Shown piece by piece: positions 1 to 8,959 of a stretch of DNA of 64,000 nucleotides. Origin of the DNA: Stella humosa. Its GTDB lineage: Bacteria; Pseudomonadota; Alphaproteobacteria; ATCC43930; Allostellaceae. Under the pieces are notes generated by a model, which saw only the letters and a list, made by a program, of their open reading frames with translations, ran no database searches and had not been told where the DNA came from. Both the position numbers and the translations under genes were made by a program. Within the stretch, counting starts at the first letter, position 1. Each line of letters opens with the position of its first letter. The stretch spans positions 2,244,001 to 2,308,000 of the forward strand of contig NZ_AP019700.1 of assembly GCF_006738645.1 (NCBI RefSeq). Direction: 5' to 3'.

Positions 1-1281
1 GATGCGCAGGTCGGTGATGTCGGTCTGGGTTCCGATCAGTCGCCGGGCAGTGCCGTCCGCACCACGCTCGATAACGGTGCCGCGGCCCAGCATGGACAGC
101 CAGCGACCGTCGCGGTGGCGGATGCGGAACTCCGCCTGGTAGGGGGCGCCGCCGGCGCCGGAGGGATGGGAGATGCCGGCCGTCACGCGCTCGCGGTCGT
201 CGGGATGGACGCGGTCGATCCACTCCGCGATGTCGTCGCCGATCTCGCCCTCGCCATAGCCCAGCATGCGCTTCCAGCGCGACGAGAAGAACGTGCGCCG
301 GCTGGCAAGGTCGCAGTCCCACACCCCCTGGCCGGCGCCCTCGAGGGCGAAGTTCCACCGGCTTTCGCTCTCGATCAGCGAAGCGCGCATGCTGGCGACC
401 ACGAGGGGGCCGAGCGCGATCAGCGTGACGCCCAGCCGGATGGACATGGCCGAGGTCACCATGTCCTCCGACCCGGGGACGTGCAGGATGCCGGCCGAGA
501 CCGCGACCAGGATCCAGACGCTGTAGCCCAGCGTCAGCAGCACGGTCGGAAACAGGCTGTAGGTCAGCGCGCACCACAGCAGCGCCGGCACCGCAAAGCC
601 TATGGCACCAGCCCCGCCCACCAGGATCGTCGCCACCAGGGCGAAGAGCAGCGCCAGGATCGGGCCTGCGTTGGCTATGGTCACCTGGCGCCCGGCCGCG
701 CGGACCGATCGCACGGCCTCCGGCCAGGTGGGGGCCGTCAGCACCACCGGCAGGACGACGATGCTGTTGACCAGTTCCGTAGCAACCCAGAAGCTGAAGC
801 CGGTCAGCAGGCCGCGGTCGAACAGCAGCTTGGCCGCCCCCGCGCCGACCAGACCGGCACCTGTCGCCGCTGCAACGCAGATCGCCAGCAGATAGAGCAC
901 CGACAAGGGCCGGCGCAGCCTTCGATCCTCGTCCCCAAGCCGATGATAGAGCAGCAGGCCGACCAGCACGCCCGCCATGTTGGCCGCACTTAGCCAGATC
1001 GTGACGTTCAGCGTGCCCCGGGTGATCAGGTCGGCGGCCACGAAGCCGGCAAATGCGGCCAGCCCGGACAGCGGCGTCGCCATCGTCGGATTGCGGACCA
1101 GCAGACCGAGGAGCAGGGCATTCGCGGGCCAGAACGCCGCCAGCATGCCGACGGGGCGGGTGAGGATGCCGAACAGCGATGCCGCGAGCACCACGGCACC
1201 GATGATGGCGGCGTCCGTCAGCTCCCGTCCGATGGCGCCGAGCCACCGGCCATTGCCATCGGCCCGCTGCCCATCTGCCAT
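1..1281 (-). CDS. MASE1-type membrane sensor with PAS domain (3' end outside window)
   Basis: The frame is open for 427 codons from an ATG at 1281, preceded by a good GGAGGTG ribosome site, and runs off the left edge. The first ~290 residues are a string of hydrophobic segments of the MASE1 type, including a FWPANALLLGLL stretch. After 'SMRASLIESESRW' comes a PAS domain with W-D-x-D, HPDDRERV and a PAC ending RRLIGTQTDITDLRI. Membrane-bound sensing of an unknown signal is the family role. The output domain is not visible but is likely GGDEF, EAL or kinase. The neighbouring gene at 1408-5151 has the same MASE1-PAS plan, so the two may be duplicated paralogues. The head of this gene lies 127 bp beyond the 3' end of that neighbour and is on the same strand. 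Confidence 0.8.
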   Translation of the reverse strand, partial: MADGQRADGNGRWLGAIGRELTDAAIIGAVVLAASLFGILTRPVGMLAAFWPANALLLGLLVRNPTMATPLSGLAAFAGFVAADLITRGTLNVTIWLSAANMAGVLVGLLLYHRLGDEDRRLRRPLSVLYLLAICVAAATGAGLVGAGAAKLLFDRGLLTGFSFWVATELVNSIVVLPVVLTAPTWPEAVRSVRAAGRQVTIANAGPILALLFALVATILVGGAGAIGFAVPALLWCALTYSLFPTVLLTLGYSVWILVAVSAGILHVPGSEDMVTSAMSIRLGVTLIALGPLVVASMRASLIESESRWNFALEGAGQGVWDCDLASRRTFFSSRWKRMLGYGEGEIGDDIAEWIDRVHPDDRERVTAGISHPSGAGGAPYQAEFRIRHRDGRWLSMLGRGTVIERGADGTARRLIGTQTDITDLRI

Positions 1282-1407
1282 GGCCACCTCCCCCTGGCGT
1301 CGCTGCCGACAACCATTGATCGAGGACACGGTAGCCGATGAAAGCGGATTGGGAAACCTCGGCCGCAATTAGGCCAGCCAGATCCCGCGCGGTTGGTTGG
1401 CTCTGGA

Positions 1408-4400
1408 CTACCCGGCCGCCTGCGGATGACCGGGCGCGGTGGGCGGCTCCGCGAACAGGGATTCGATGGGTGCCGGTTCGCCCAGGAAATAGCCCTGTGC
1501 CATGTCGACGCCGATCAGGCGGATGGCCTCAAGGGTGGCTTCGTCCTCGACGCATTCCGCCACCGTGGTGATCCCCAGCGCATGTCCGACATCGTTGATC
1601 GATTCGACGATGCGCCGGTCGACCACGTTGGTCTGCAGGTTGCGCACGAAGGCGCCGTCGATCTTCAGGTAGTCCACCTCGAACTGCTTCAGGTACGAGA
1701 ACGAGCTGAGGCCGCTGCCGAAATCGTCCAGCACCACGCGCGCGCCGGCCGCCCGCACCGCCGTGACGAAGCGCGAGGCGATGGCGAAGTTGTTGATGAT
1801 CGCGGTCTCGGTGATCTCGAAATGCAGCCGCTCCGGCGCGATGCCGGCCGCCCGCATCTCCTCCAGCACGAAGGGCCAGAGCAGCGGGTCGCTCAGCGAG
1901 TTGGCCGACAGGTTGATTGCCAGCGTGATGTCGGGCGCATCCTGCAAGGCCTGGCGATGGGTGCGCAGCACGGCGCAGATCACCCAGCGGTCGATGCTGC
2001 CCATCAGGTCATAGCGCTCGGCCGCCGGGATGAAGGCGGCCGGGCCCATCAGTTCGCCATGCTCGTCGACCAGGCGCAGCAGGATCTCGAAGTGGCGGGT
2101 GCCGGGGTCGCCCTGGCGCAGGTCGCGGATCTCCTGGGCGTAGAGGCGGAAGCGGTTGGCTTCGATCGCCGCCCGGATGCCCGATGCCACGCGGATGTCG
2201 CGATGGTAGCGGTCGGCGTCGCCTTCGCCCGCGGCATAGACCGACACCCGGTTGCGGCCCCCCGCCTTGGCGGCGTAGCAGGCGACGTCGGCCTCCTTCA
2301 GCAGTTCCTCGTAGGAGTGCGAGCGGTCGCTGATCTCGGTCAGGCCGATGCTGGCGCCGACGTCGTAGATGCGCCCCTCCCACGGGAAGCGGAGCGTTTT
2401 CACCGCCTCGATGACCCGTTCGGCGATCGTCTCGGCCTCGTCGACGGCGCATTCGCGCAGCAGGATGCCGAACTCGTCGCCGCCCAGCCGGGCGGTCACG
2501 TCGCCCGGGCGGACCATGGCGCGGATGGTGCGCCCGATCAGGCGCAGCAGGGCGTCGCCGGCGGCATGGCCGGCGCTGTCGTTGACGATCTTGAAGCGGT
2601 CGAGGTCGAGGAAGCAGAGGGTCGACTGGCGGTCGCTCCCGGCCATCTCGCGCCGGGTCTCCTGCAACGCCAGTTCGAACGCGGCGCGGTTGGGCAGGCC
2701 GGTCAGCCCGTCATGCAGGGCCGAATGGGTAAGCTGCTTCTGCAGCGCATGCGCCCGCGTGATGTCCTGGAACACCAGCACGGCGCCGATGATCTCGCCC
2801 GATGCGGTGCGCACGGGCGCTGCCGAATCCTGGACGTTCATCCGGTCTCCACCGCGGCTGATCAGGACGGCCCCGTCCTGCAGGTAGTATGGCCGCATGT
2901 GGCGCAGGCATTCCTCGACCGGGCTGGCGACGGTCTCGCCCGTCTGCTCGTCGACGATCTGGAAGATCTCGTCGAGCGGCTGGCGGTCGGCCTCGCTCAT
3001 GGCCCAGCCGGTTAGCTGCTCGGCGATCGGATTCATGAAGGTGATGCGCATGTCGGCGTCGGTGCAGATCACGGCGTCGCCGATCGAATAGAGCGTGATG
3101 CGCAGCCGCTCCTTTTCCTCGAAGAGCGCATCGGTCAGTCGGTGCTGCTCGGTCACGTCCCAGTGGGTGCCGATGATGCGCAGGGGCTGGTCGGCGCGGT
3201 CGCGCAGCACGCGGCCGAGGATGCGCATGAAGCGGACCGCGGCATCGCTGCGAATGATGCGGAATTCGCTGTCGAACGCCTCCGTTCCGGCCAGCGCCTG
3301 GTCGAACTCGCGCTGGACCCGCGACGCGTCGTCGGGATGCAGGCGCGCGGCCCAGGCGGCGCGCGTCGCCCCGAAATTGCCGGGCGCGGTGCGGTACAGC
3401 TCGTGCATCCGCTGGTCCCAGGTCATCAGGCCGGTAGCCACGTCCATTTCCCAGATGCCGACGCCGGCGGCCTGGACGGCTAGCTGCGTGCGGTCGGCGA
3501 GCGCCTGGAAGGCATCCTCGGCCTGCTTGCGCTGGGTGATGTCGGTGTGGGTCCCGATCATCCGCAGCGCCCGGCCTTCGTCGTCGCGCGCGATGACGCG
3601 CCCCCGATCGTGAATCCAGACCCAGTGCCCGTCGCGGTGCAGCATCCGGAACTCGGCCTCGAGCAGGTCGGTCTCCCCCTCGATGCATTGCCGGACCAGC
3701 TCCATGACGCGCGGCCGGTCATGGGGATGCAGCAGCCCCTGGAAGACAAGGTTGTCGTCGCCGAGATCCTCGGGCAGGTGGCCCAGGATCGCCTTCCAGG
3801 TCGGCGAGTAGTAGGTCGTCCCGGCCGGAACATCCTGGTCCCAGACGCCCTGGCCGGCGCTCTCCAGGGCAAACTGCCAGCGGCTTTCGCTTTCGATCAG
3901 GCTCGCCTCGGCCCGCTTGCGCTCGTCGATGTCCTCGATCTGGGCGATGAACCAGCGCGGTTCGCCGGTCTGCTCGTCGCGCACGGCCGATACCGACAGG
4001 GTGGCCCAGAAGATCCGCCCCGAACGGGTGACGAACCGACGCTCGGTGCGATGGTTGGTGCCGACGCCGCCCAAAATGGCCGGCGCGAAATCCAGTTCGC
4101 GCCCGGCATCGTCGGGGTGGGCGACCTCCGCGAAGAAGCGGCCAACCAGCTCCTGCTGGCGATAGCCCAGCATCGCCGCCACCGCCTGATTGACGCGCAG
4201 CCAGCGGCCATCCAGGTCGATGAGGGCGGTGCCGATGGCGGCCTCGTCCACGACGCGGCGGAACCGCGCCTCGCTGGCGACCAGCCGGTCGCGCAGCAGG
4301 GCCACCATGAAGGGGGGCAGCGTCGTCAGGGTGGCCGCGACATGCTCCTGCACCGGCAGGGCCGTGGCCTCGATCCCCGAAGCCGACAGGTACATCCGCA

Positions 4401-5151
4401 CGATCACCGTGGCGACCGTCGACGAGGCCAGGATCGCGGTCTGGAAGGCATTGAGCCGCATTGCCGCCAGGATGAGCGGCAGGGCAACCACGATGAAGGG
4501 ATAGGTCAGGTGGTCGAGTGCCAGCACGGTGATCGCCAGCGTGACGGCCAGGTGCGCGGCAAACTCGATCGCCGTCCGGCGGCGGCACCAGCGGGCGATC
4601 GCCGACTGGCTGACGGTCAGCGCCGTCGGCAGGATGATGGCCGCGCCCATGACCGAGCCCACCCACCATATCGCCGCCGAGCGGGTGAAAGGATCGCCCG
4701 ACAGTTCCGACAGGGCGAGGGCCCCCGGCAAGGCGGTGACGGTCGGCGTGATGAAACCGGCGATCACGATGGCGGCGACGACGCGCCTTGGCCGCGACGG
4801 GTCGCGGCCGCCGACACGCCAGACCAGCGCCAGGGTCAGGGCGACCTCGAGCGTGTTGGCGACCGCCAGGGCCAGGGCCGGCGCCGCGCCGGCGCCGGTC
4901 GCGATATAGGCGGCGAAGATGCCGGCCAGCACGGCGGGCAGCGCGGCCAGGCGGCGCTCGTCCGGCCAGCGCAGCATCGCGGCTACGGCTGCCGCATTGG
5001 CCAGCCAGGGTGGCGCCAGGTTGCCCGGCAACCGGGCCAGCAAGATGCAGGCCAGGGCAAGCAATCCGCAGCCCAGCGCCAGCGCGACCAGCCGCACCGA
5101 CAGCAGGCGCTCCGTCGGCGGGGCGTTCACGGACGGCGCGGCCTGGGTCAT
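1408..5151 (-). CDS. MASE1-PAS-GGDEF-EAL cyclic-di-GMP sensor enzyme
   Basis: A 1247-residue membrane protein from the ATG at 5151; the open frame extends 42 codons further, but this ATG lies 7 bp after the dgoA stop. Residues ~1-290 are a MASE1-like multi-pass membrane region. At least four PAS/PAC units follow, each closing with motifs such as IGTHTDIT or IEDIDERKRAEASL. The GGDEF domain has an intact RLGGDEF active site near residue 890, and an RPGD inhibitory I-site five residues before it. The EAL domain starts near 1018 with EILLR in place of EALLR, and keeps INLSA, EITET, DDFGSG, KIDG and AECVED. Both diguanylate cyclase and phosphodiesterase activities are therefore possible. Which dominates, and what the PAS units sense, cannot be told from sequence. 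Confidence 0.92.
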   Translation of the reverse strand: MTQAAPSVNAPPTERLLSVRLVALALGCGLLALACILLARLPGNLAPPWLANAAAVAAMLRWPDERRLAALPAVLAGIFAAYIATGAGAAPALALAVANTLEVALTLALVWRVGGRDPSRPRRVVAAIVIAGFITPTVTALPGALALSELSGDPFTRSAAIWWVGSVMGAAIILPTALTVSQSAIARWCRRRTAIEFAAHLAVTLAITVLALDHLTYPFIVVALPLILAAMRLNAFQTAILASSTVATVIVRMYLSASGIEATALPVQEHVAATLTTLPPFMVALLRDRLVASEARFRRVVDEAAIGTALIDLDGRWLRVNQAVAAMLGYRQQELVGRFFAEVAHPDDAGRELDFAPAILGGVGTNHRTERRFVTRSGRIFWATLSVSAVRDEQTGEPRWFIAQIEDIDERKRAEASLIESESRWQFALESAGQGVWDQDVPAGTTYYSPTWKAILGHLPEDLGDDNLVFQGLLHPHDRPRVMELVRQCIEGETDLLEAEFRMLHRDGHWVWIHDRGRVIARDDEGRALRMIGTHTDITQRKQAEDAFQALADRTQLAVQAAGVGIWEMDVATGLMTWDQRMHELYRTAPGNFGATRAAWAARLHPDDASRVQREFDQALAGTEAFDSEFRIIRSDAAVRFMRILGRVLRDRADQPLRIIGTHWDVTEQHRLTDALFEEKERLRITLYSIGDAVICTDADMRITFMNPIAEQLTGWAMSEADRQPLDEIFQIVDEQTGETVASPVEECLRHMRPYYLQDGAVLISRGGDRMNVQDSAAPVRTASGEIIGAVLVFQDITRAHALQKQLTHSALHDGLTGLPNRAAFELALQETRREMAGSDRQSTLCFLDLDRFKIVNDSAGHAAGDALLRLIGRTIRAMVRPGDVTARLGGDEFGILLRECAVDEAETIAERVIEAVKTLRFPWEGRIYDVGASIGLTEISDRSHSYEELLKEADVACYAAKAGGRNRVSVYAAGEGDADRYHRDIRVASGIRAAIEANRFRLYAQEIRDLRQGDPGTRHFEILLRLVDEHGELMGPAAFIPAAERYDLMGSIDRWVICAVLRTHRQALQDAPDITLAINLSANSLSDPLLWPFVLEEMRAAGIAPERLHFEITETAIINNFAIASRFVTAVRAAGARVVLDDFGSGLSSFSYLKQFEVDYLKIDGAFVRNLQTNVVDRRIVESINDVGHALGITTVAECVEDEATLEAIRLIGVDMAQGYFLGEPAPIESLFAEPPTAPGHPQAAG

Positions 5152-5158
5152 CGACGGG

Positions 5159-5818
5159 TCAGGCCGCCGGGCTGGAGGCGGCCAGGAAAGCGCGCGCCTT
5201 GGCGCCGACCGCCTCAGCGCTGTCGCCCGGCTTGTAGAGCGCGGACCCCAGCCCGAAGCCGGCCGCCCCGGCCGCACGATAGTCGGCCATGTTGGCCAGC
5301 GTCACGCCTCCCACCGGCAGCAGCCGGGTGCCGCGCGGCAGCACCGCGCCCCAGGCCTTGACGGCGGCCGGTGGCAGCGCCTCGGCCGGGAACAGCTTGA
5401 CGGCATCGGCGCCGGCGGCCAGTGCCGCGAACGCCTCGGTCGGGGTGAAGGCGCCGGGGATGGCGGTCATCCCGCGCAGGCGGGCGGCGCGAATCACCGC
5501 CGGGTCGCAGTGGGGGCTGACGACCAGCGTGCCGCTGGCAGCCGCGATGTCGGCCACCTCGCGGGCGCTGGTGACCGTGCCCGCGCCGATCACGGCGCGA
5601 TCGGAAAAGGCTTCGGCCAGGGCCGCGATCGAGCGTAGGGGCTCGGGCGAGTTCAGCGGCACCTCGATCAGCGTGAAGCCGGCCTCGACCAGGGCGGCCC
5701 CGATCGGGCGGGCCTCGTCCGGCCGGATGCCGCGCAGGATGGCGACCAGCGGGCAGCGTTGGAACGCGGCTTCGAAATCGAGCGGCATCTCGGGCCAGTC
5801 TTCCTGTCTGCGGTTCAT
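5159..5818 (-). CDS. dgoA: 2-dehydro-3-deoxy-6-phosphogalactonate aldolase
   Basis: A 219-residue KDPG/KDPGal-type aldolase. It splits 2-keto-3-deoxy-6-phosphogalactonate into pyruvate and glyceraldehyde 3-phosphate in the cytoplasm (De Ley-Doudoroff galactose pathway). Visible motifs are VAILRG at the N-terminus, VPLNSPEPL, GAGTV, the Schiff-base lysine in VKLFPAE, and VGGV near the end. The start at 5818 overlaps the dgoK stop by four bases (ATGA), which implies translational coupling. A KDPG aldolase (Eda) is the close alternative by sequence, but the adjacent DgoK kinase makes the galactonate substrate more likely. No galactonate dehydratase or transporter is present in the window. Confidence 0.88.
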   Translation of the reverse strand: MNRRQEDWPEMPLDFEAAFQRCPLVAILRGIRPDEARPIGAALVEAGFTLIEVPLNSPEPLRSIAALAEAFSDRAVIGAGTVTSAREVADIAAASGTLVVSPHCDPAVIRAARLRGMTAIPGAFTPTEAFAALAAGADAVKLFPAEALPPAAVKAWGAVLPRGTRLLPVGGVTLANMADYRAAGAAGFGLGSALYKPGDSAEAVGAKARAFLAASSPAA

Positions 5819-6735
5819 CGCCGGACGAGCCCGGCCTGGGTGGCGAGCGCCAGGTGGCCCGCGCGTACGCAGGCGGCCGGCGCATCCCGCGTCGCAATGC
5901 CCAGGCGCCGTGCCGCCCGGCGGTAGCGATCGGCCAGGTCGGCGCTGCCGATCAGGATCAGTTCGCCGTCGCCGGCCGCGATCCCGCCCAGTTCCGCACC
6001 GATCAGCAGGCCGGAGAGGTAGTCGGCTGCCTCGTCCTCGGCCAGTTCGTCGAAAAGGCGCAGGGTCCGCGCGGCGAAAATCGCGTGCAGCAACTGGCCC
6101 GCCCCCTGCAGCCCGCGCGCGGCATCGACGCCCCGCGCGAAGCCGGAGCCGTCCCCGCTTGCCGCACCCATCAGGCGGCCGAGGATGGTGTGGGTCCGCA
6201 GGGCCGCGAACAGCTCCCCGGTCATGCAGGTATGGAAGCCGATGATCCGGCCCTGCGCGACGGTGACGGTCTTGGAGTGGGTGCCGGGCAACAGGAAGGT
6301 GCCGCCGTCGATCGCCATGAGGGCCAGCGCGCCGACGATCTGGCATTCCTCGCCGCGCATGACGTCGGGCACGCCGTCGCGGTCGCGGGCGGTGACGCCG
6401 GGTGCCACGCGGATGGGCCCGAAGTCGGGCACGGTGATCGGCGTCAGGTGGCGGCCGAGTTCGTCCAGTGCCACGGGGCAGGGCAGGTAGGGCGCCTCGA
6501 TCCAGCCCTGGCGGCTGCCGATCATGCCCGACAGCAATGCCGGCAGCGGTCCATGCCGCTCCAGCCATGGGCGGCAGGCATCATGCAGGGCGGCAGCGAA
6601 CGCCCCACCCGCGATGTTCATGATGCCGAGCGGCGCCTCGCGCTCGTCGAGCACGCCGCCATCGGCTGTCAGGAGATACACGCGAAGGGACGTCGTCCCC
6701 CAATCGACGCTGAGCAGAGCCGCCAAAGCCGACAT
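5815..6735 (-). CDS. dgoK: 2-dehydro-3-deoxygalactonokinase
   Basis: A 306-residue kinase that phosphorylates 2-keto-3-deoxygalactonate at C6 using ATP, supplying the substrate of the next gene, dgoA. The N-terminal phosphate-binding loop VDWGTTSLRVYLL is characteristic of DgoK. SGMIGSRQGW, LLPGTHSKTV and FHTCMTGELFA are further family blocks. The annotated ATG follows a GGGGG stretch at only about two bases, which is too close for a normal ribosome site; a TTG three codons in (6726) would have better spacing. The GGGGG also lies in a potential hairpin. Length and motifs match the family and no damage was seen. Confidence 0.9.
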   Translation of the reverse strand: MSALAALLSVDWGTTSLRVYLLTADGGVLDEREAPLGIMNIAGGAFAAALHDACRPWLERHGPLPALLSGMIGSRQGWIEAPYLPCPVALDELGRHLTPITVPDFGPIRVAPGVTARDRDGVPDVMRGEECQIVGALALMAIDGGTFLLPGTHSKTVTVAQGRIIGFHTCMTGELFAALRTHTILGRLMGAASGDGSGFARGVDAARGLQGAGQLLHAIFAARTLRLFDELAEDEAADYLSGLLIGAELGGIAAGDGELILIGSADLADRYRRAARRLGIATRDAPAACVRAGHLALATQAGLVRR

Positions 6736-6736
6736 T

Positions 6737-6761
6737 CCCCCAGAAGACCACTGTTTGGGGG
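6737..6761 (-). promoter_or_regulatory. hairpin containing the dgoK ribosome-binding G-run
   Basis: CCCCCA (6737-6742) pairs with TGGGGG (6756-6761) across a 13-nt loop. On the transcript the G-run lies immediately upstream of dgoK, so the structure could limit ribosome access. The sequence supports the pairing; its regulatory role is inferred. Confidence 0.35.
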
Positions 6762-6792
6762 TATCCTAGACCGGTCGATGCCGGTCTGGATA
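6762..6792 (-). terminator. strong inverted repeat between 6793-7215 gene and dgoK
   Basis: TATCC(T)AGACCGG pairs with CCGGTCTGGATA around a TCGATG loop: a 12-bp stem with one bulged T. It begins directly after the stop codon of the upstream minus-strand gene. There is no T-run, so it may be a weak terminator or an operator for the dgo genes rather than a classical Rho-independent terminator. Confidence 0.4.
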
Positions 6793-7215
6793 TCAGGCGA
6801 TGATGCGCACGTCCGGTGGAATTGCAGAGCCCGGCATCGCGTCCGGCAACGCCTTGCCGCACTCGACCTGGCCCAGCAGTTCGACGTCGTCGATCGTGTA
6901 GGCGAAGAGGGGCTCGGCATAGCCGACGGCAACCCTGGTGGCACCGCCGGCGTCCAGGCCGATCGGCCGTCCGACGACGATGTGAAGGCGCGCCTGCTCG
7001 CTGCGGGCCTCGGCCAGGTGCCGGCGCGCGCTGGGCAGGTCGATTCCGTGGCTCGGGATATGGATCCGGCCACCCTCGAACACGGCCTCGTAGCAGGTGA
7101 CGCCCTCATCGTCGTCCGGCAGGGCGCCCAGATGTATGTACTGGACCACGCCGGAAGAACCTGTGGCGGCGATGCTGCCGCATTCCTGCTCATCCGTCGC
7201 GCTGCCTGCCATCAT
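6793..7215 (-). CDS. hypothetical protein, 140 residues
   Basis: I do not recognise this protein. It is acidic in its N-terminal half, lacks a signal peptide or membrane segment, and includes VVQYIHLGALPDDDEGV and CYEAVFEGGRIHIPSHG. The central part reads like a short globular domain with alternating beta-type residues. It lies alone between a GST gene and dgoK on the same strand. The strong hairpin after its stop suggests a separate transcript. The first two codons are both ATG, so the start could be one codon later. Codon use matches its neighbours, which favours a real gene. Confidence 0.6.
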   Translation of the reverse strand: MMAGSATDEQECGSIAATGSSGVVQYIHLGALPDDDEGVTCYEAVFEGGRIHIPSHGIDLPSARRHLAEARSEQARLHIVVGRPIGLDAGGATRVAVGYAEPLFAYTIDDVELLGQVECGKALPDAMPGSAIPPDVRIIA

Positions 7216-7316
7216 CGCCGCCTCCGCCGCTGGACTCCCACCTGGGAAGCCAACTGCGGGGCGGGCCGGAAGTTCCGGGGGACGATGGAATAGAACCAGG
7301 CTTGAGCCGTAGCCTG

Positions 7317-7937
7317 TCAGACGAGCGGGTTCATCACGTGCTGGCGATAGCCCGCGCGCTCACCCAGGCGCTCGTACCAGGCCTTCACGTTCGGCAGGTC
7401 GGGGCGCTCGATCGGGAACCAGAACCAGCGGAACGCCTGGATGCCGGTCGGGATGTCGGCCAGGGTGAAGCTGTCGCCGGCGATATACTTGCGGCCCGCC
7501 AGGTGCTGGTCGAGCAGCGTCAGCGCCTCGGCCGTCTTCTGCTGCGAGGCGGCGATCACCTTGGGGTCCTGGTCGGGCTTGGGCGTGCGCACGATCTGCA
7601 GGAACATGGGCGTGATGGCGGGGCCGGCGACGGTGGCGCCCCAGTCCATCCAGCGGTCGATGTCGGCGCGGGCCTTCAGGTCGGCCGGCCACAGCGCTTC
7701 GGCGCCATGCTTGGCCGCCAGGTAGCGCATGATGGCGTGCGATTCCCACAGCACGAACCCGTCGTCGTCGACCGTGGGCACCAGGCCGTTGGGGTTCAGC
7801 GCCAGGTACTCCGGATCCTTGTTGCGCCCGTACGGGCCGCCGATATCCTCCCTCGCGTAGGGCAGGTCGAGTTCAGTGCAGAGCCACAGCACCTTCTGGA
7901 CGTTGGACGAGGTCTTGCGGCCGAGAATCCTGAGCAT
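7317..7937 (-). CDS. glutathione S-transferase family protein
   Basis: About 206 residues. The start is taken at the ATG at 7937 because GGAGG lies nine bases before it; the open frame runs 13 codons further upstream. The N-terminal thioredoxin-like half contains LGRKTSSNVQKVLW (a Ser-type catalytic position), LNPNGLVPTVDDD with the cis-proline, and WESHAIMRYLA, the Glu-Ser pair that binds the gamma-glutamyl part of glutathione. The helical C-terminal half contains FTLADIPTG, the conserved folding motif. A cytosolic detoxification or reductive role is the family expectation. The natural substrate is unknown and the neighbours give no hint. Confidence 0.9.
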   Translation of the reverse strand: MLRILGRKTSSNVQKVLWLCTELDLPYAREDIGGPYGRNKDPEYLALNPNGLVPTVDDDGFVLWESHAIMRYLAAKHGAEALWPADLKARADIDRWMDWGATVAGPAITPMFLQIVRTPKPDQDPKVIAASQQKTAEALTLLDQHLAGRKYIAGDSFTLADIPTGIQAFRWFWFPIERPDLPNVKAWYERLGERAGYRQHVMNPLV

Positions 7938-8042
7938 GGGCGATCTTTCCTCCGAAACGGGCACCGTTCCCGGCACCGGCCGGCGATGCTAGCGCCAGCC
8001 GCTCCTGTTCCAAAGCCTGTCGTCCTGGATTAGGCTGCCGGC

Positions 8043-8225
8043 ATGAGCAAAGATGCCGACCGGATGGCCGCCGCCCTGCGCGAGAACCTGCGCCGCCGCA
8101 AGGCGCAGAGCCGCGGGCGCAGCGACGCCGCGACCTGTTCCGAGCCATCGGTCGGCGGCGGTGGTGCGACCCCAGGCGAAGCCGTCGATCCCTCCGAGCT
8201 TCCCGCGCGGCCGGCAATCGACTAG
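8043..8225 (+). CDS. small conserved basic protein, 60 residues
   Basis: The first ~27 residues, MAAALRENLRRRKAQSRGR, are the recognisable part: very short proteins with an LRxNLxRRKxQ motif occur beside murA/dcd in alphaproteobacteria. The rest is low-complexity, rich in Gly, Pro and Ala. No clear ribosome site precedes the ATG. It lies 36 bp ahead of dcd in the same direction and may share its transcript. Function unknown. It could be a spurious ORF, but the match of its head to the family pattern and its position argue for a real gene. Confidence 0.5.
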   Translation: MSKDADRMAAALRENLRRRKAQSRGRSDAATCSEPSVGGGGATPGEAVDPSELPARPAID

Positions 8226-8261
8226 AAACGGCCGACCCGCAATCGGTCGCCGGATTTTCCA

Positions 8262-8813
8262 ATGCCAGTGATGCCCGACTCCTGGATCCGCGAAAGCGCG
8301 GGGAAGGGGATGATAGAGCCCTTCGTCGAGCGCCAGACGCGCGAAGGCGTGATCTCCTATGGCCTGTCGTCCTATGGCTACGACGCCCGGGTGTCGCGCG
8401 AGTTCAAGATCTTCACCAACGTCGACAATGCCATCGTCGACCCCAAGAACTTCGCGCCCAACAGCTTCGTCGATCGCGAGCTCGACGTCTGCATCGTGCC
8501 GCCCAACAGCTTCGCGCTGGGCCGGACGATGGAGTATTTCCGCGTGCCGCGCGACGTGCTGGTCATCTGCCTCGGCAAGTCGACCTATGCGCGCTGCGGC
8601 ATCATCGTCAACGTGACCCCGCTGGAGCCGGAGTGGGAAGGGCACGTGACGATCGAGATCTCCAACACCACGCCGCTGCCGGCCAAGATCTATGCGGGCG
8701 AGGGGATCTGCCAGTTCCTGTTCTTCCAGGGCGCCGGCCCTTGCGAGACCTCCTATGCCGACCGGGCCGGCAAGTACATGCGCCAGCAAGGCGTAACCCT
8801 GCCCCGCCTCTGA
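8262..8813 (+). CDS. dcd: dCTP deaminase
   Basis: 183 residues, the normal length. It deaminates dCTP to dUTP, the precursor for thymidylate, in the cytoplasm as a homotrimer. The sequence shows the family blocks [40 protein letters not shown] and [17 protein letters not shown], which carries the catalytic glutamate and the surrounding nucleotide contacts. It ends in the conserved GVTLPRL. A second in-frame ATG at 8271 is an alternative start. It lies between the small basic gene and murA, a common alphaproteobacterial neighbourhood. Confidence 0.96.
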   Translation: MPVMPDSWIRESAGKGMIEPFVERQTREGVISYGLSSYGYDARVSREFKIFTNVDNAIVDPKNFAPNSFVDRELDVCIVPPNSFALGRTMEYFRVPRDVLVICLGKSTYARCGIIVNVTPLEPEWEGHVTIEISNTTPLPAKIYAGEGICQFLFFQGAGPCETSYADRAGKYMRQQGVTLPRL

Positions 8814-8959
8814 TCCGGCGCACCGCGGCCACGCCGCCGCCCTGAAGGCGGGGTTCATTTGCATGGATGAAGCCCCGATATATGTTCGTCTCCGCCGTCC
8901 CCGGCCCCGCGATCGGTTGCGATCCCGGGGCAGAACCTGATTCGAGGTTCCAGCCGTCC

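Noticed and set aside
1393-3015. 540-codon plus-strand ORF
   Set aside because: It lies antisense to the GGDEF-EAL gene, whose domains are unmistakable. High GC content keeps the opposite strand open. The translation is rich in Ala, Gly, Arg and His without motifs. The 604-codon frame at 3547-5361 is rejected for the same reason.
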